From Dastarcus helophoroides (taxonomy: Eukaryota; Arthropoda; Insecta; Coleoptera; Bothrideridae): a stretch of 64,000 nt of DNA. Numbering within the stretch: position 1 is the first letter of the stretch; the number at the start of each line of letters is the position of its first letter. The position numbers and the translations under genes were made by a program. Below are positions 48,554 to 58,690 of the stretch, piece by piece. The stretch lies in assembly GCA_028583605.1 (NCBI GenBank), contig CM053329.1, forward strand, positions 2,976,001-3,040,000, written 5' to 3'. Below the pieces are notes generated by a model. That model had not been told where the DNA came from. It made no database searches and worked only from the letters and a program-made list of their open reading frames with translations.

Positions 48554-49200
48554 CATTATGTTTATTAATTTTATTTAACATTTCTGCGACCTAGTTTGGA
48601 TATATTTAATGTTTAGTAATAAAAGTTGATAATATTTTTAAACATTTTTTGAAATATGTCACGGTGATATCCAGATTTTTAAAACCACACTTTTTGAGAG
48701 CTGTCAAAAATCGGTTAGTCTATTTTACATAGAATAGGGAAAAAATAGCGCTTTAAATGTTAAAATTTTAACCACCATAAATTATTGATGAAACGTCCAT
48801 TCACCTTAAAAATTTTATGTAAATCAATTTTTCATTATTAAGTACTTCTTCCTCCTTCATTGCTCCCTTTTCTTGTTATGCATTGCTGACGAGCTCAAAT
48901 GAGAGCGAAATATCAATGTCCAATGCTACAACCTTTTTTACATTTTAATATTTTCATAATTTATTTAAAAATTTCTCATGTCTAATTTTGATCTTCTATA
49001 TTTTATTTTTTTCCTATTCTATGTAAAATAATTAACAGATTTTTTGTCAGCTATCATGAGGTGACGCTTTAAAAATTTACATATGACGTAGTCATATTTC
49101 AAAAAAAGTGTTTCACAAATTGTCAATTTCTATTACTAAAAATTTAAATATTTCCAAACTGGGTCGCAGAAATGTATATTAAATAAAATTAATAAAAAAT
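48554..49200. mobile_element. Foldback element, ~640 bp
   Basis: The left arm (TTTATTAATTTTATTTAACA, then TTTCTGCGACCTAGTTTGGA) is repeated inverted at the right end (TCCAAACTGGGTCGCAGAAA, then AAATAAAATTAATAAA). The inverted similarity continues inward, for example TTTGAAATATG and ACATAGAATAGG against CCTATTCTATGT, so nearly the whole element is one imperfect hairpin. The right tip is decayed. No coding capacity. A short relative is at 31449-31566. Confidence 0.78.
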
Positions 49201-49910
49201 CTTGATCCCAAAATATAAAAACTGGATTTAAAGTAATTCTTAATTCTTTATAACTAACCCTATAATGTTACGAATAGTTATGCCTCCACAGATGTAAAGA
49301 TTTCAGATGTTGATTGATATTGTACAAATTTTGTGTCCTGAAAGAAAGATTAAAAAACACAACACTTGCTCTTGGTTTCAAGGAACAAGATTTCTATATC
49401 AGGTTTTGGAGATAATCAAGAACCAGTCCATCCAACAACAAAAAATACTTGTACCTTATTCCTGAAAGATCCTTTTGTTAAAGAAAATATTTCTTGAGTA
49501 ATTTAACCATTCGGAACTCCTGATAATGTATACGTTTTGTTACCAATTACAACAAACATTTTGATTTCGGCCTAGGAACAAATGTTTACTGGTATATGTA
49601 TATGTGATGTAATGAAAAAGAAATTATATTAACAAAGATATTTTTTCAGGTGGAACTTTTTAATAAGACTGCGAAAGGTAAGGCTTCTGAGTGTTTTTAT
49701 TATCATATTTTTTATTTACTTCTATTTAATATACAATTATTTATGACCGTACTGATATCTAATTTGATGTTAATATATGAATGTACTAATTTAATTGTTG
49801 ATGTCAAGAGTAGCATTGATCTTGTTTGTTAACATGTATGTATATTGGTTTTGCTTGTTCTTTGCCATCTCTTGAAATTCGGTATTTCTAAAATTTGGTT
49901 TTCGTAGCTC
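49201..49910. other. Non-coding stretch with a repeat end
   Basis: 49341-49375 (TCCTGAAAGAAAGATTAAAA) matches the outer end of the hammerhead-bearing repeat but lacks the ribozyme part. A 60-codon frame at 49650-49832 has no motif. Confidence 0.4.
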
Positions 49911-50516
49911 TACAGATAAGGAAAAATTTTCATTGTCCATGTAAAACGCTAAAAATTGTCCCTTCCATAGTTTTCTACGGCCGCTGAACGTATTCCCTTT
50001 GATGCAGCATGCTCGTTTCTTTCAGTTTAGATGTTAGAAAAAACTCGTCGAGAGTTTTACAACAGATTGAAATATTGTTTAGCACAGTATGGCGGCCTAT
50101 TTGATCTCCTTATATTGTAATGTTTAAAGAGTTATTTTGTTATATTCTTCATTAGAATTATTATTTATTTTGTTTAAGAAATCCCGTTTATTTATTTTGG
50201 TTATCAAAGAATATCAGTTTTATTTTGCCTCAGACGTTGATTAAATCAACGGACTAAAAGAACAAATAGCATGTGGTACGCAAATTTTAATAAAATTCTT
50301 GCCTGCCAGTAGTAATCCTGTAACAAAACACGTTACAAGCTATTATGTACTACTGAAACCTCCACCAGCACTCATCGCTGCGCTCTGCGTTGATTTGTTT
50401 ACACCGGTGTAGGAGAATACAAGGCGTCGCCCATCTATCCCACTATTAGCTCTCAATGTTAAATCTCTCATTAACATTCTCCCTGTGGATAGTGTTTGAC
50501 TTTCCTGATGTGTATA
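49911..50516 (+). repeat. 606-bp direct repeat, left copy (LINE 5' leader)
   Basis: It aligns throughout with 53704-54313, from TACAGATAAGGAAAA through CCTTCCATAGTT, GGCGG and ACTATTAGCTCTCA to TTTGACTTTCCTGATGTGTA. By eye the copies differ at several percent of positions. It ends about 40 bp before the ORF1 start codon of the LINE, so it occupies the position of the 5' untranslated leader. Confidence 0.9.
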
Positions 50517-50553
50517 AAAAGTTATCGCAAAAGTGATATACTATCATACAAGA

Positions 50554-51360
50554 ATGCCGCACCAGTATCCGAATTGCAAGACAACTACCAAACAAGGTCA
50601 ACCAACAATTCCATGTGATGGATGTCACGCAGATGTTCATCTTGCTTGTGTGGGTGTTTCTACAGACGACATAAGAGTTATTCGTAATAAATCAAAGCAT
50701 ATACATATAATTCTTGTAACTCGTTTATGGGCCAATTAAAAGATATTATGGCATTAATGCATAATATGCAAAATGAATTTAATGAAAGATTTGATAAACT
50801 GGAAAGTAATATTTCACTAAATTATCTCACAGATATAAATGCTATAAAGGATACAATAAAACAATTAAAATTGGATTTCAATGAAGTTAAAAAATTGACT
50901 GTATCAAATCCCAATGACGAAAGAATTTAGGATGCAGCAATTCAGGAAGTAGAGGAAAGACAAAGACGCAAATTTAATTTGATGATCTCTGGAGCATCTG
51001 AGAATGATCATTTATCCAAAGAGGAACGAATCAACAAAGAAAAGTCCATCATATCTGCAGTTATTCAATCCTCTAATGTTAATAGACCTAATGACTTAAA
51101 ATCTCTTTGCTTAGAAAGATATATGCCGAATAAGACTCGAGTCATTAAAGTAATTTTGGAGAACGATCAGTCGTCAAGTTATAAATATGGCAAAGAATTT
51201 ACGGTTTACTGACATATTTGTATCCTACGATAAAACACCCAAACAAATTGAGCAATATCGACGAATTAAAACGGAATTGGAGGAAAGAAAACATGCAGGT
51301 GAAAAAAACATTAAAATCGTGTACACAAATGGCATTCCTACTATCAAGACGTTAAACTGA
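50554..51360 (+). pseudogene. Jockey-type LINE ORF1 (PHD-like zinc finger, coiled coil)
   Basis: Starts MPHQYPNCKTTT; an upstream GTG is in frame but the ATG lies right after the repeat leader. A Cys/His-rich finger (NCK...CDGCHADVHLACVG, residues ~6-40) resembles the PHD-type finger of Jockey-clade ORF1 proteins. After a small frameshift around 50710 comes a coiled-coil-like segment (QNEFNERFDKLESNIS). A stop at 50928-50930 precedes EVEERQRRKFNLMISGA. Another frameshift near 51200 leads to FTDIFVSYDKTPKQIEQYRR and the end at 51358-51360. ORF1 proteins bind the element RNA. Three lesions make this copy inactive. Confidence 0.75.
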
Positions 51361-53703
51361 AAGGTATTCCCAATTACAATTCTGATATCAACTTTCGCTG
51401 CTACTATCAAAATGTAAACGGACTTAGAATGAAAGAACAAAACTTTTTCAATGTTGCGGCAATAGTTGAATACAACGGTGTGTTTATAATAGAGACTGGA
51501 CTCTCTGAAGACATTAGCAGCCAAGAAGTAATACCTTCTTCTTATTTAGTGTTTAGAACTGATCTTAATCTTGAAGCTACTGGACATCACAGATGAGGTG
51601 GGGTGATGGTTGCATTTAAAAGCAACTTTAATGTCACTAAACTCAATTAAAGTGGTATTGTTGATGTGGTACCTAGTATAGATATCACTGGATGCGAAGT
51701 AATTGTTAATAATACTGTTTTATTTGTTTTACAGCAACGGCCATTTATAAACTATTTTTGATGTTTTTGAAAATTTTACGATTTTTCAAAAAAATTGTAA
51801 AATATTAATTTGCGGTGGCTTCAATATAAGTAGATGCACTACTGATGTAGGTAATAGTAAGACTAGATTAGTAAAACATTTCATGGCATTCCTAGATATG
51901 AAGCAATATAATACGACATTGAATGCAAACGGTAGAATGTTAGATTTGATCATTGGAAATTTTATTGGTGAGGTTAGTAGCGATGAATTATCATTTATTA
52001 CAGAAGATGTTCATCATTCATCATTAACTATGAACTTTCAGTTGAATACAACTCGTACAGATATTTTATACAATCGAGTATACCACTCTGGTTAGTCACA
52101 ACTGCAATCCTACGTATATGTTAATGACGCATGTGAAGCTTTTTATACAATATTGTACAAAATACAGAAAAAAATTGTTCTTTTCCACCCTGGTTTACTA
52201 CAAAAATTAGGAACCATCTGCGATGTAAAGAAGTTGCATATAAAAATTTTAAAAATGATCATTACCTTAATTAGTATAAAACTCCAAGCGCAGCAGTTAA
52301 GCAGCAAATTGATTCTGCTTACCAAAATTACATTTCAATAGCGGAAGATGAAATTACACGTAATCCGACTAAATTTTAGTAATTTGTGCAATTGAAAAGG
52401 AGTCGCTCTCGAATTCCTAGAAGTATGATTATTGATAACGAAACTATCGACTCACCACAAGCAGTAGTGGATGGTTTCGCAAAATACTTTGATAGTGTTT
52501 ACATAAATTTTAATCCAAAAAATATTAATAAAGATTTTTCATTTTCATCCAGTAAAATTAACTTATTACGAATTACAAAAGATAATATCTTGCAATTAAT
52601 AAAAAACAATTGAAAAATAAAATGACCGCTGGCATAGATAACATTCCTAACATAGTGATTAAAGACTGTGCTAACGTGTTTGCATCTCCACTATGTATTT
52701 TCTATATTCTTATTATAAAAACAACTAAATTTCCAGATAAATGGAAAACTACTAGAATATGCCCGATCGTAAAATTGGGAGATCCATCGATGATCAAAAA
52801 TTATAGAGCTCTAGCTATTTTATGTAATTTTGCCAAGGTATTTAAAATGATTTTATATAATAACATTTACACCCAGTCAGTTCAGTAATTTCACAAAATC
52901 AACATGATTTTATGTTAAAAAGATCGACATTCACAAATCTAGCAACCATAAGTGACCTTATATGTGACAATTTGGATCTAGGAGTGGAGGAGGTGGAGGA
53001 AGTTTACACAAATATACAGAAAGCTTTTGATCAAATAGACCATTATTTACTACTATCAAAGTTAAAGGGTTTTGGTTTCAATAAGGATTTAATGCTACTG
53101 TTCACATCCTATCTGTTTTTCAGAAAACAAGTTGTCGAATATGGAAGTCACAAATCTCAGAGATATATAACACTTCTGGAGTTCCACAGGGATCAAATCT
53201 AGGCCCATTACTATTTTTAATTTTTATTAATGATATAACTTTTGTCATGGAATGCGACCATTTGCTATTTGCAGACGATCTGAAAATCTACAATAAGGTT
53301 CTAATATTAGCGATTGCTTTTACTTGCAAGAACAACTAAATAGAATTTTAAGCTGGTGCAACAATAATTTCTTAAAATTAAATATATCCAAATGCAAAAT
53401 AGTAACTTTTACTCGCAGACGAAATTATAGATATATTATTCGACTCTGATATCAATAATTACACCCAGGATAGAGGTATTGACACCAGAATTTTGCTAGA
53501 TATGTTTAACATGAATTCTTTATGCAATAGGAGAAATTGTATTGTATTAACGTTTTTATATAACCTACTGCATAATAATATTGACTGTACGTCTTTGATT
53601 ATTAAGATTTGTTTTTTTTTTGGTTTCTTGGCAACGTTCTCGTGGAAATAATTGTTTTTATTGTCCAAATTGCCGTACTAACATTTTGCGTAGATCAGTA
53701 ATA
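51361..53703 (+). pseudogene. Jockey-type LINE ORF2 (endonuclease and reverse transcriptase)
   Basis: It follows ORF1 directly. The APE endonuclease begins RCYYQNVNGLRMKEQNFFNV and VFIIETGLSEDISS (51390-51520), where the family usually has TETWL. CGGFNISRCTTDVG and GRMLDLIIGN follow (51810-51960). The RT begins TAGIDNIPNIVIKDCA (near 52630), then NIQKAFDQIDHYLLLSKL (near 53010), GVPQGSNLGPLLFLIFINDI (near 53180) and the active site FADDLKIY (near 53270). The C-terminus RGNNCFYCPNCRTNILRRSV ends at about 53703, exactly where the right direct repeat starts. At least six stops or frameshifts. The YADD-type active site is preserved. Confidence 0.88.
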
Positions 53704-54313
53704 TACAGATAAGGAAAATTTTTTATTGTCCATGTAGAAAGCTAAGAATTGTCCCTTCCATAGTTGTCTACGGTCGCTGAACGTATTCCCCTAAGTTGAC
53801 GCAGTATGCTCGTATCTTCCAGTTTAGAGATTAGAAAAAACTGGTCAAGAGTTTTACAACAGACTGGAATATTGTTTAGCATAGTCTGGCGGCTTATTTG
53901 AACCTCTTATATTGTAATGTTTAAAGATTTATTATGTTATATTCTTCATTAGAATTATTAATTATTTTGTTTAAGAAATCTCGTTTATTTATTTTGGTTA
54001 TCAAAGAATATCAGTTTTATTTTGCCTCAGACGTTGATTAAATCAACAGACTAAAAGAACAAAGAGCATGTGGTACGCAAATGTTAATAAAATTGTTGCC
54101 TGCCAGTAGTAATCCCGTAACAAAACACGTTAGAAGTTATGATGTACTACTAAAATCTCTACCAGCACTGATCGCTGCGCTCTGCGTTGAATTGTTTACA
54201 ACGGTGTAGGAGAATACAAGGCGCTGCCCATCTATCCCACTATTAGCTCTCAGTGTTAAATCTCTCATTAACATTCTCCCTATGGACAGTGTTTGACTTT
54301 CCTGATGTGTATA
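53704..54313 (+). repeat. Direct repeat, right copy, following ORF2
   Basis: It matches 49911-50516. It begins immediately after the coding end of ORF2, so the LINE has the same sequence before ORF1 and after ORF2. Either a second, 3'-truncated LINE copy lies in tandem or the element has LTR-like termini. Confidence 0.9.
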
Positions 54314-54330
54314 GTATTATTTGTGACAAC

Positions 54331-54423
54331 GCTGTGACCCATCTGTCCCACTATTAGCTCTCAATGTTAAATCTCTCATTAATATTCTTCCTATGGACAG
54401 TGTTTGACTTTCCTGATGTGTAT
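54331..54423 (+). repeat. Third copy of the last ~90 bp of the direct repeat
   Basis: CACTATTAGCTCTCAATGTT through TTTGACTTTCCTGATGTGTAT repeats the 3' end of the right copy (54223-54312) after a ~20-bp spacer. The same block ends the left copy at 50428-50516. It is more similar to the right copy, consistent with local duplication. Confidence 0.88.
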
Positions 54424-54447
54424 CACATGTGTAATGTAATGTATTCA

Positions 54448-54902
54448 GCTAACTATGATTCACTATTCACGTCTGGAGGGCTGAATAAATTTGCAGTCTA
54501 GGTTGTATTCTACTTGCATACGACATTGTTGGCGATGGCCATAGTTTTCCCTATGGACCAATAGGTGACGGTAGTCTGAGAATCACACGCTTGACGTTCG
54601 TTGATTCTTTAGTACTTACTTGTCAGAACATTTGTTAGCATTCGAGTTGGATATACCAAACTGACGAAATCTAACCAGATCGAAACCGGTCTTTGGTTTC
54701 CAAACTTCAAATCTCATAAATGTTCAAAGCTATTGGTCTAAGCATTAGAATCCTTGTCTTCTGGGAGCTTTTCTAGGGAGCAACCGCTTCGCTAGGTGGC
54801 AGTGTGTTTCAACTGTTGGTAGTTCAGAGCCACCTATGATTCACTATACACGCCTGCATTAATTTGCAGTCTAGGTTGTATTCTACTTGCATAATACATT
54901 TA
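54448..54902 (+). repeat. Two direct repeats 381 bp apart around a ribozyme (retrozyme-like)
   Basis: 54448-54527 and 54828-54902 share CTATGATTCACTAT and AATTTGCAGTCTAGGTTGTA, continuing with TTCTACTTGCATA. The second lacks 7 bp. Together they look like one full ~381-bp monomer plus the start of the next. A type I hammerhead lies between them. Tandem ~150-400-bp units with one hammerhead each are how animal retrozymes are described; Penelope-like terminal repeats are an alternative. No protein is encoded. The relation to the adjoining LINE repeat is unclear. Confidence 0.65.
54646..54705 (+). ncRNA. Type I hammerhead ribozyme
   Basis: Stem I: ACCAAA (54655-54660) pairs with TTTGGT (54692-54697). 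Beyond an ATAT/TT internal loop, GTTGG (54646-54650) pairs with CCAAAC (one bulge). Core CTGACGA is at 54661-54667. Stem II ATCT/AGAT (54669-54672, 54677-54680) has tetraloop AACC. GAAA is at 54682-54685. Stem III ACCGGT (54685-54690) is self-complementary, and C54691 is the cleavage-site base. All invariant core bases are present. The only defect is A54668 opposite C54681, where G-C is usual at 10.1-11.1, a single transition. The internal loop in stem I and loop II could make the tertiary contact of fast natural hammerheads. Short palindromic stem III implies cleavage in dimeric form. Confidence 0.78.
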
Positions 54903-55362
54903 ATAATAAAATTTGCGAGTATATCAGTTGAAGTAGGTGTTGTAATTGTCAATCATAAAAAAATTTGTGAATATAATCAAATAGATTATAACTCTAATAT
55001 TTTCTGTCAATTAAACAGAAAAAATATATTGGAGAAAATTTCGGAGATCGGGCTACTGGTTTCCATCCATTTGTTAGACAAAATATCGCCCAAATAATTT
55101 AAAGCCACGATTATCCTTGATAAGTGCATAGGAGCACCATAACCTTAGTACTATAAGTTATTGCTTGGTAAATCTGGAACTTTGTGAAGAATTATAAGGA
55201 TAAAAATTAAATTATTTCGTAGAAAAATCAAGCTATTTCTTTGTTGTTAATTTAGAATGTCGCAAGGTAATTCTCACCCCAGAAAGCTCATTGCTTACCC
55301 TGGAAAAGTCAAAATATGCATTATTGATAGTTGTAATTTATTAGATGTCACCTTTGATGATG
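54903..55362. other. No recognisable gene
   Basis: A 77-codon frame at 54864-55097 overlaps the repeat end and has no recognisable motif. Confidence 0.4.
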
Positions 55363-56195
55363 AACAAAGCAAGATTTCTTGTCTTGTTTGATAGTTTCTT
55401 GTCTTCTTGTCTTGCTAAGCTTGCCAATTTCTTGCTGGGTTGATTCTTGTCTTGCTACCAAGAGTCTTGCTTTTTCTTGTTCCGGCTGGTTTGTTCGCTT
55501 TGCTTATGATTAACAACAAAACAGGTTTAAAATTGACAGTGACGCAATGGATTTAAGAAGTACATTATCCACAAAAAATAAAGATAAAAGATGTAAAGAC
55601 AAAGTAGAACGATTAATTTGAAAAGTTAATCCGAAAAACGCCTGCAGCCAATTTTAAAATATTATAAACATTTTATATTAACGACGTAAAAAAACATTAT
55701 CTTTATATCAAATTGTAGGAAATGGCAAACAAAAAATTGGAACAGAGGAGAATTATTTTGTAGTAAAATTATTGATGACTCCTTATCTGCTTCAAATTCC
55801 ACAACTGAAAAGAGTGCGTTTAATATCTTCAATAAAGTTGAAGATTGATGGTGAAAGGTATTAATCAGATATTAAATCAGTTAAATGCCGAAGCAACTTT
55901 TTCAACATATAACTAGACATTATGTTTATTTTAATACCAGCGAATGCAAGCAAATGCGGATATTCTTGACTGAAGAATTAATCTTAAAAATTCATATTGA
56001 GTATTATCCAAAATCGTAAAAAATATTACATACTTTGCTTAATGACAAGAAATAGTCCCATCAGATTTTCTTGGACTGCTTACTATAAGAAAATTTGAAA
56101 AAAGCAATAAATTTTGCTTCTTGTTAATTTTTTCACAAGAAATCTTTCTCTTGCTAACTAAAACAGAAACAAGAAATTGGTGAAACGCTACTCAC
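55363..56195. mobile_element. Candidate hAT-like element with TTCTTGTCTTG subterminal repeats
   Basis: The left 140 bp are packed with TTCTTGTCTTG and CTTGCT words. The right end near 56085-56180 has the inverse words (AACAAGAAATTGG, CACAAGAAATC). Dense subterminal repeats at both ends suggest a hAT-type element of about 830 bp. I could not define tips or an 8-bp duplication, and the interior shows no clear transposase. A related block in opposite orientation is at 4735-4895. Confidence 0.35.
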
Positions 56196-57066
56196 CTTAT
56201 AGAGTTCACTGTTTACCCTAGAAATAGCGACTTTGCCCTCTTATGACAAAATCGTAGCTACGCCAATGTCAATATTTGATAATCTACATTGCCAACCTTA
56301 TTTTCTATGTATATGTTTCTGTTTGTTTCAGAAATATTGTATTATTTTTATCACCAATATATCAAAAATTACCTAAGACAATAACTAAATGACAAACTAA
56401 AAGATGCCAAACAACCTTAAATCTTTATAACTTGTCATGAAACTTCAATTGTTTGCATTTTTAAGATTACAGAGCTAACACATTGTGGTCATTCTGTTCA
56501 CTGTGAACTTAATTATCTTGAAAAATATTTATGTCAATGTTATAAAGTGACATATCATTTGAATCGTGATTGTGGCCGCTTTTCAGTCACGATGAAAAAA
56601 ATACGAAGCTCCATTTACAAATTTTGATCAGCATGTCCAACATAATTTGAAAGCAAATGGCTATTGGGAAACTGACCACTATTACCAATAAAAATGTATT
56701 TTTGAAAAGGAAAATTGACCTTATCGAAGATTTTTTACAAATTCATAACTTTTACTTTTAATTTTATAGTTCCAGTATTTGTTCACAGTGTAAATATTTA
56801 TAAAATGAATGGCGATTAAGTATAATAAATTGATAAATAATAACGTTCTTATGCTGTTAAATCGAATATTTTGCTTTTTTACTATTCAACCATCTATCCA
56901 GTTGCTAATAAATACGTTTCTAAAGATTACCAATTTTTCTGTAAAAGCCCAAAGGAGAAGCAAAAACTTTTAAAAATTTACCTATAGAAACAAGGCAATA
57001 CAAAGGTCTCAGTAAATTTAAGAAGTTGCACTTCATAAAATTGAATGACATTAAAATACAAATCGC
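56196..57066. other. No recognisable gene
   Basis: Plain AT-rich DNA without coding or repeat signatures I can name. Confidence 0.4.
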
Positions 57067-57165
57067 GTGCCCTGAAACCAAGAAAGATTAAAAAATAAAT
57101 AAAGGTTGCTCTAACGCGTTTCGACTGCCAAGCTATCATCTTCAAAGAGATACTAACACCTAATG
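57067..57165 (-). repeat. Hammerhead-bearing repeat, degenerate ribozyme
   Basis: CCTGAAACCAAGAAAGATTA, GGTTGCTCTAACGCGTTTCG and GAGATACTAACACCTA match the repeats at 4205-4312 and 44412-44507. On the minus strand the motif (57154-57108) has UUGAAGA instead of CUGAAGA and one mismatch in stem II, while GAAACGCGUU and stem I AGAG persist. Loss of C3 should abolish cleavage. Confidence 0.7.
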
Positions 57166-58690
57166 CTAAAATTAACCCTTATGTACTAATAATATTCACT
57201 TCGTGCATGATCGACCGCATTCGAACGCGCATGCGCATCTAATCATACACTTCGTACTGTCACAATTCCTTAGCTATTAACTTTTTAACTATTTTTAACA
57301 GAGAAGAATAGCCTGAAGACCCAGTGCAATCATTCATAAGGTTGTCTCCAGCCTTATGGATGGCTAAGCTTTCACATGTATTTAACAAGTAATTCTTCAA
57401 AAAAAACCTATTTCCTCTGACAAGGAAATATTGTTTAAAGTAATGTATTTGATATGTAAATTAAAAATTAAAAAATTTAATTACAGAAGCGTGAAGTTCA
57501 TTAAAAAAAAATATGTATTTTATAAAAGCTCTCTTAATTTACCCGTGTTTCTTCGTAAGACCTTATTTCATTTTTGTAACAAAACAAATAACAATAAATT
57601 CTCGTTAACAAAAATTTATATCTTAATTGCACATTGGCCAGTAAAAGTTTTATTCAAACAAAAGAAAAATCAGCTTTCTCCACGGGTTCTTTGCAACTTT
57701 CTAATAAAAATTCAAACTTCTCGCACATAAATGGAGTTTATAAAAAGTAAACCGGTTTGTCTGGCTGAAAACTTCCTTGCATAAGCAATAATCATTTTCT
57801 TGGCTCGCAATTGTATAGTTGACATTAAAAGAAGATTGAGTATTACATTATATTCTCAGTTTTCGGTATAATGGCAAGACAAAACGTGAAAAATGATAAT
57901 CGTCTCAAGGAAAACTACATGAAATTGGCATAAGAAAGAATGCGACTTTTTTATCCACCAAATCTAAAAAACTTTTACAAGTATTTATCTTTCGGAGTTG
58001 ATGGCAAATTTATCAAATTTAAATAATAATTAATGAAAAGTAATAAGTTGGGTATTTGAATAAAACAAGATGATCTTAAATGATATAATCTTAGTTTAAA
58101 CTTGGAGTAAAAATTGACTGGGACAACCCAACACAAGTTAACGACATTAATTAGATTTAAAATTCGTTGCGGCTTTTACTCCACAATCTTCTTTAAGCTT
58201 CGCTTATGGATTTCAATATTAATTTGCATGACGAATAGACAATTTTTACTCAAAGGGACAATATAAATTCATTATAAAGCTCCGAGTAAATGCACCCTTT
58301 TCATCAGAATTAGCACTATATTGTTAAGCTGGGGGTAATTGATGATTTTTATGCAAAATGGCTTTTAGCCAAATTAAAAAACTTTTCTTTTTTCTCCGAA
58401 GTAACTTCAAATGATGTTATAAGAGTTTATGACAACGAATGTGGAAAATTTACTAAAATTTGACTTAAAAGAGAACAGTAATTATTATAAAATAACTAAA
58501 TACCCGAAACTTGACTATTACCAAACAGTTTTTTATGCACAGATATTTCTGGTCAAGAAATGGTTCAATAACAAACAAAAAAATTATGATATCTTGCACT
58601 ATACCTAACCAGACCATTTTTACTTTCCTTTTAAAATCACTAATTTTACACGTCTGTTTTCTTTTCTCCAGTTTTTCTTTAGCCATTTCG
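57166..58690. other. No recognisable gene
   Basis: A 99-codon frame at 57431-57730 is Lys/Phe/Asn-rich low-complexity translation without motif. 57170-57290 is less AT-biased (CATTCGAACGCGCATGCGCA) and may be the continuation of the hammerhead-bearing element. Confidence 0.4.

Noticed and set aside
52440..52452. Another hammerhead, from ACGAAACTATCG
   Set aside because: There is no CUGANGA core upstream and no stem I partner.
53704..54313. LTR of an LTR retrotransposon
   Set aside because: The direct repeats lack clear TG...CA ends, and the enclosed genes are LINE endonuclease and RT, not gag-pol. Kept as an unusual LINE arrangement.
57431..57730. 99-codon frame
   Set aside because: Lys/Phe/Asn-rich composition is what AT-rich DNA gives by chance; no motif.
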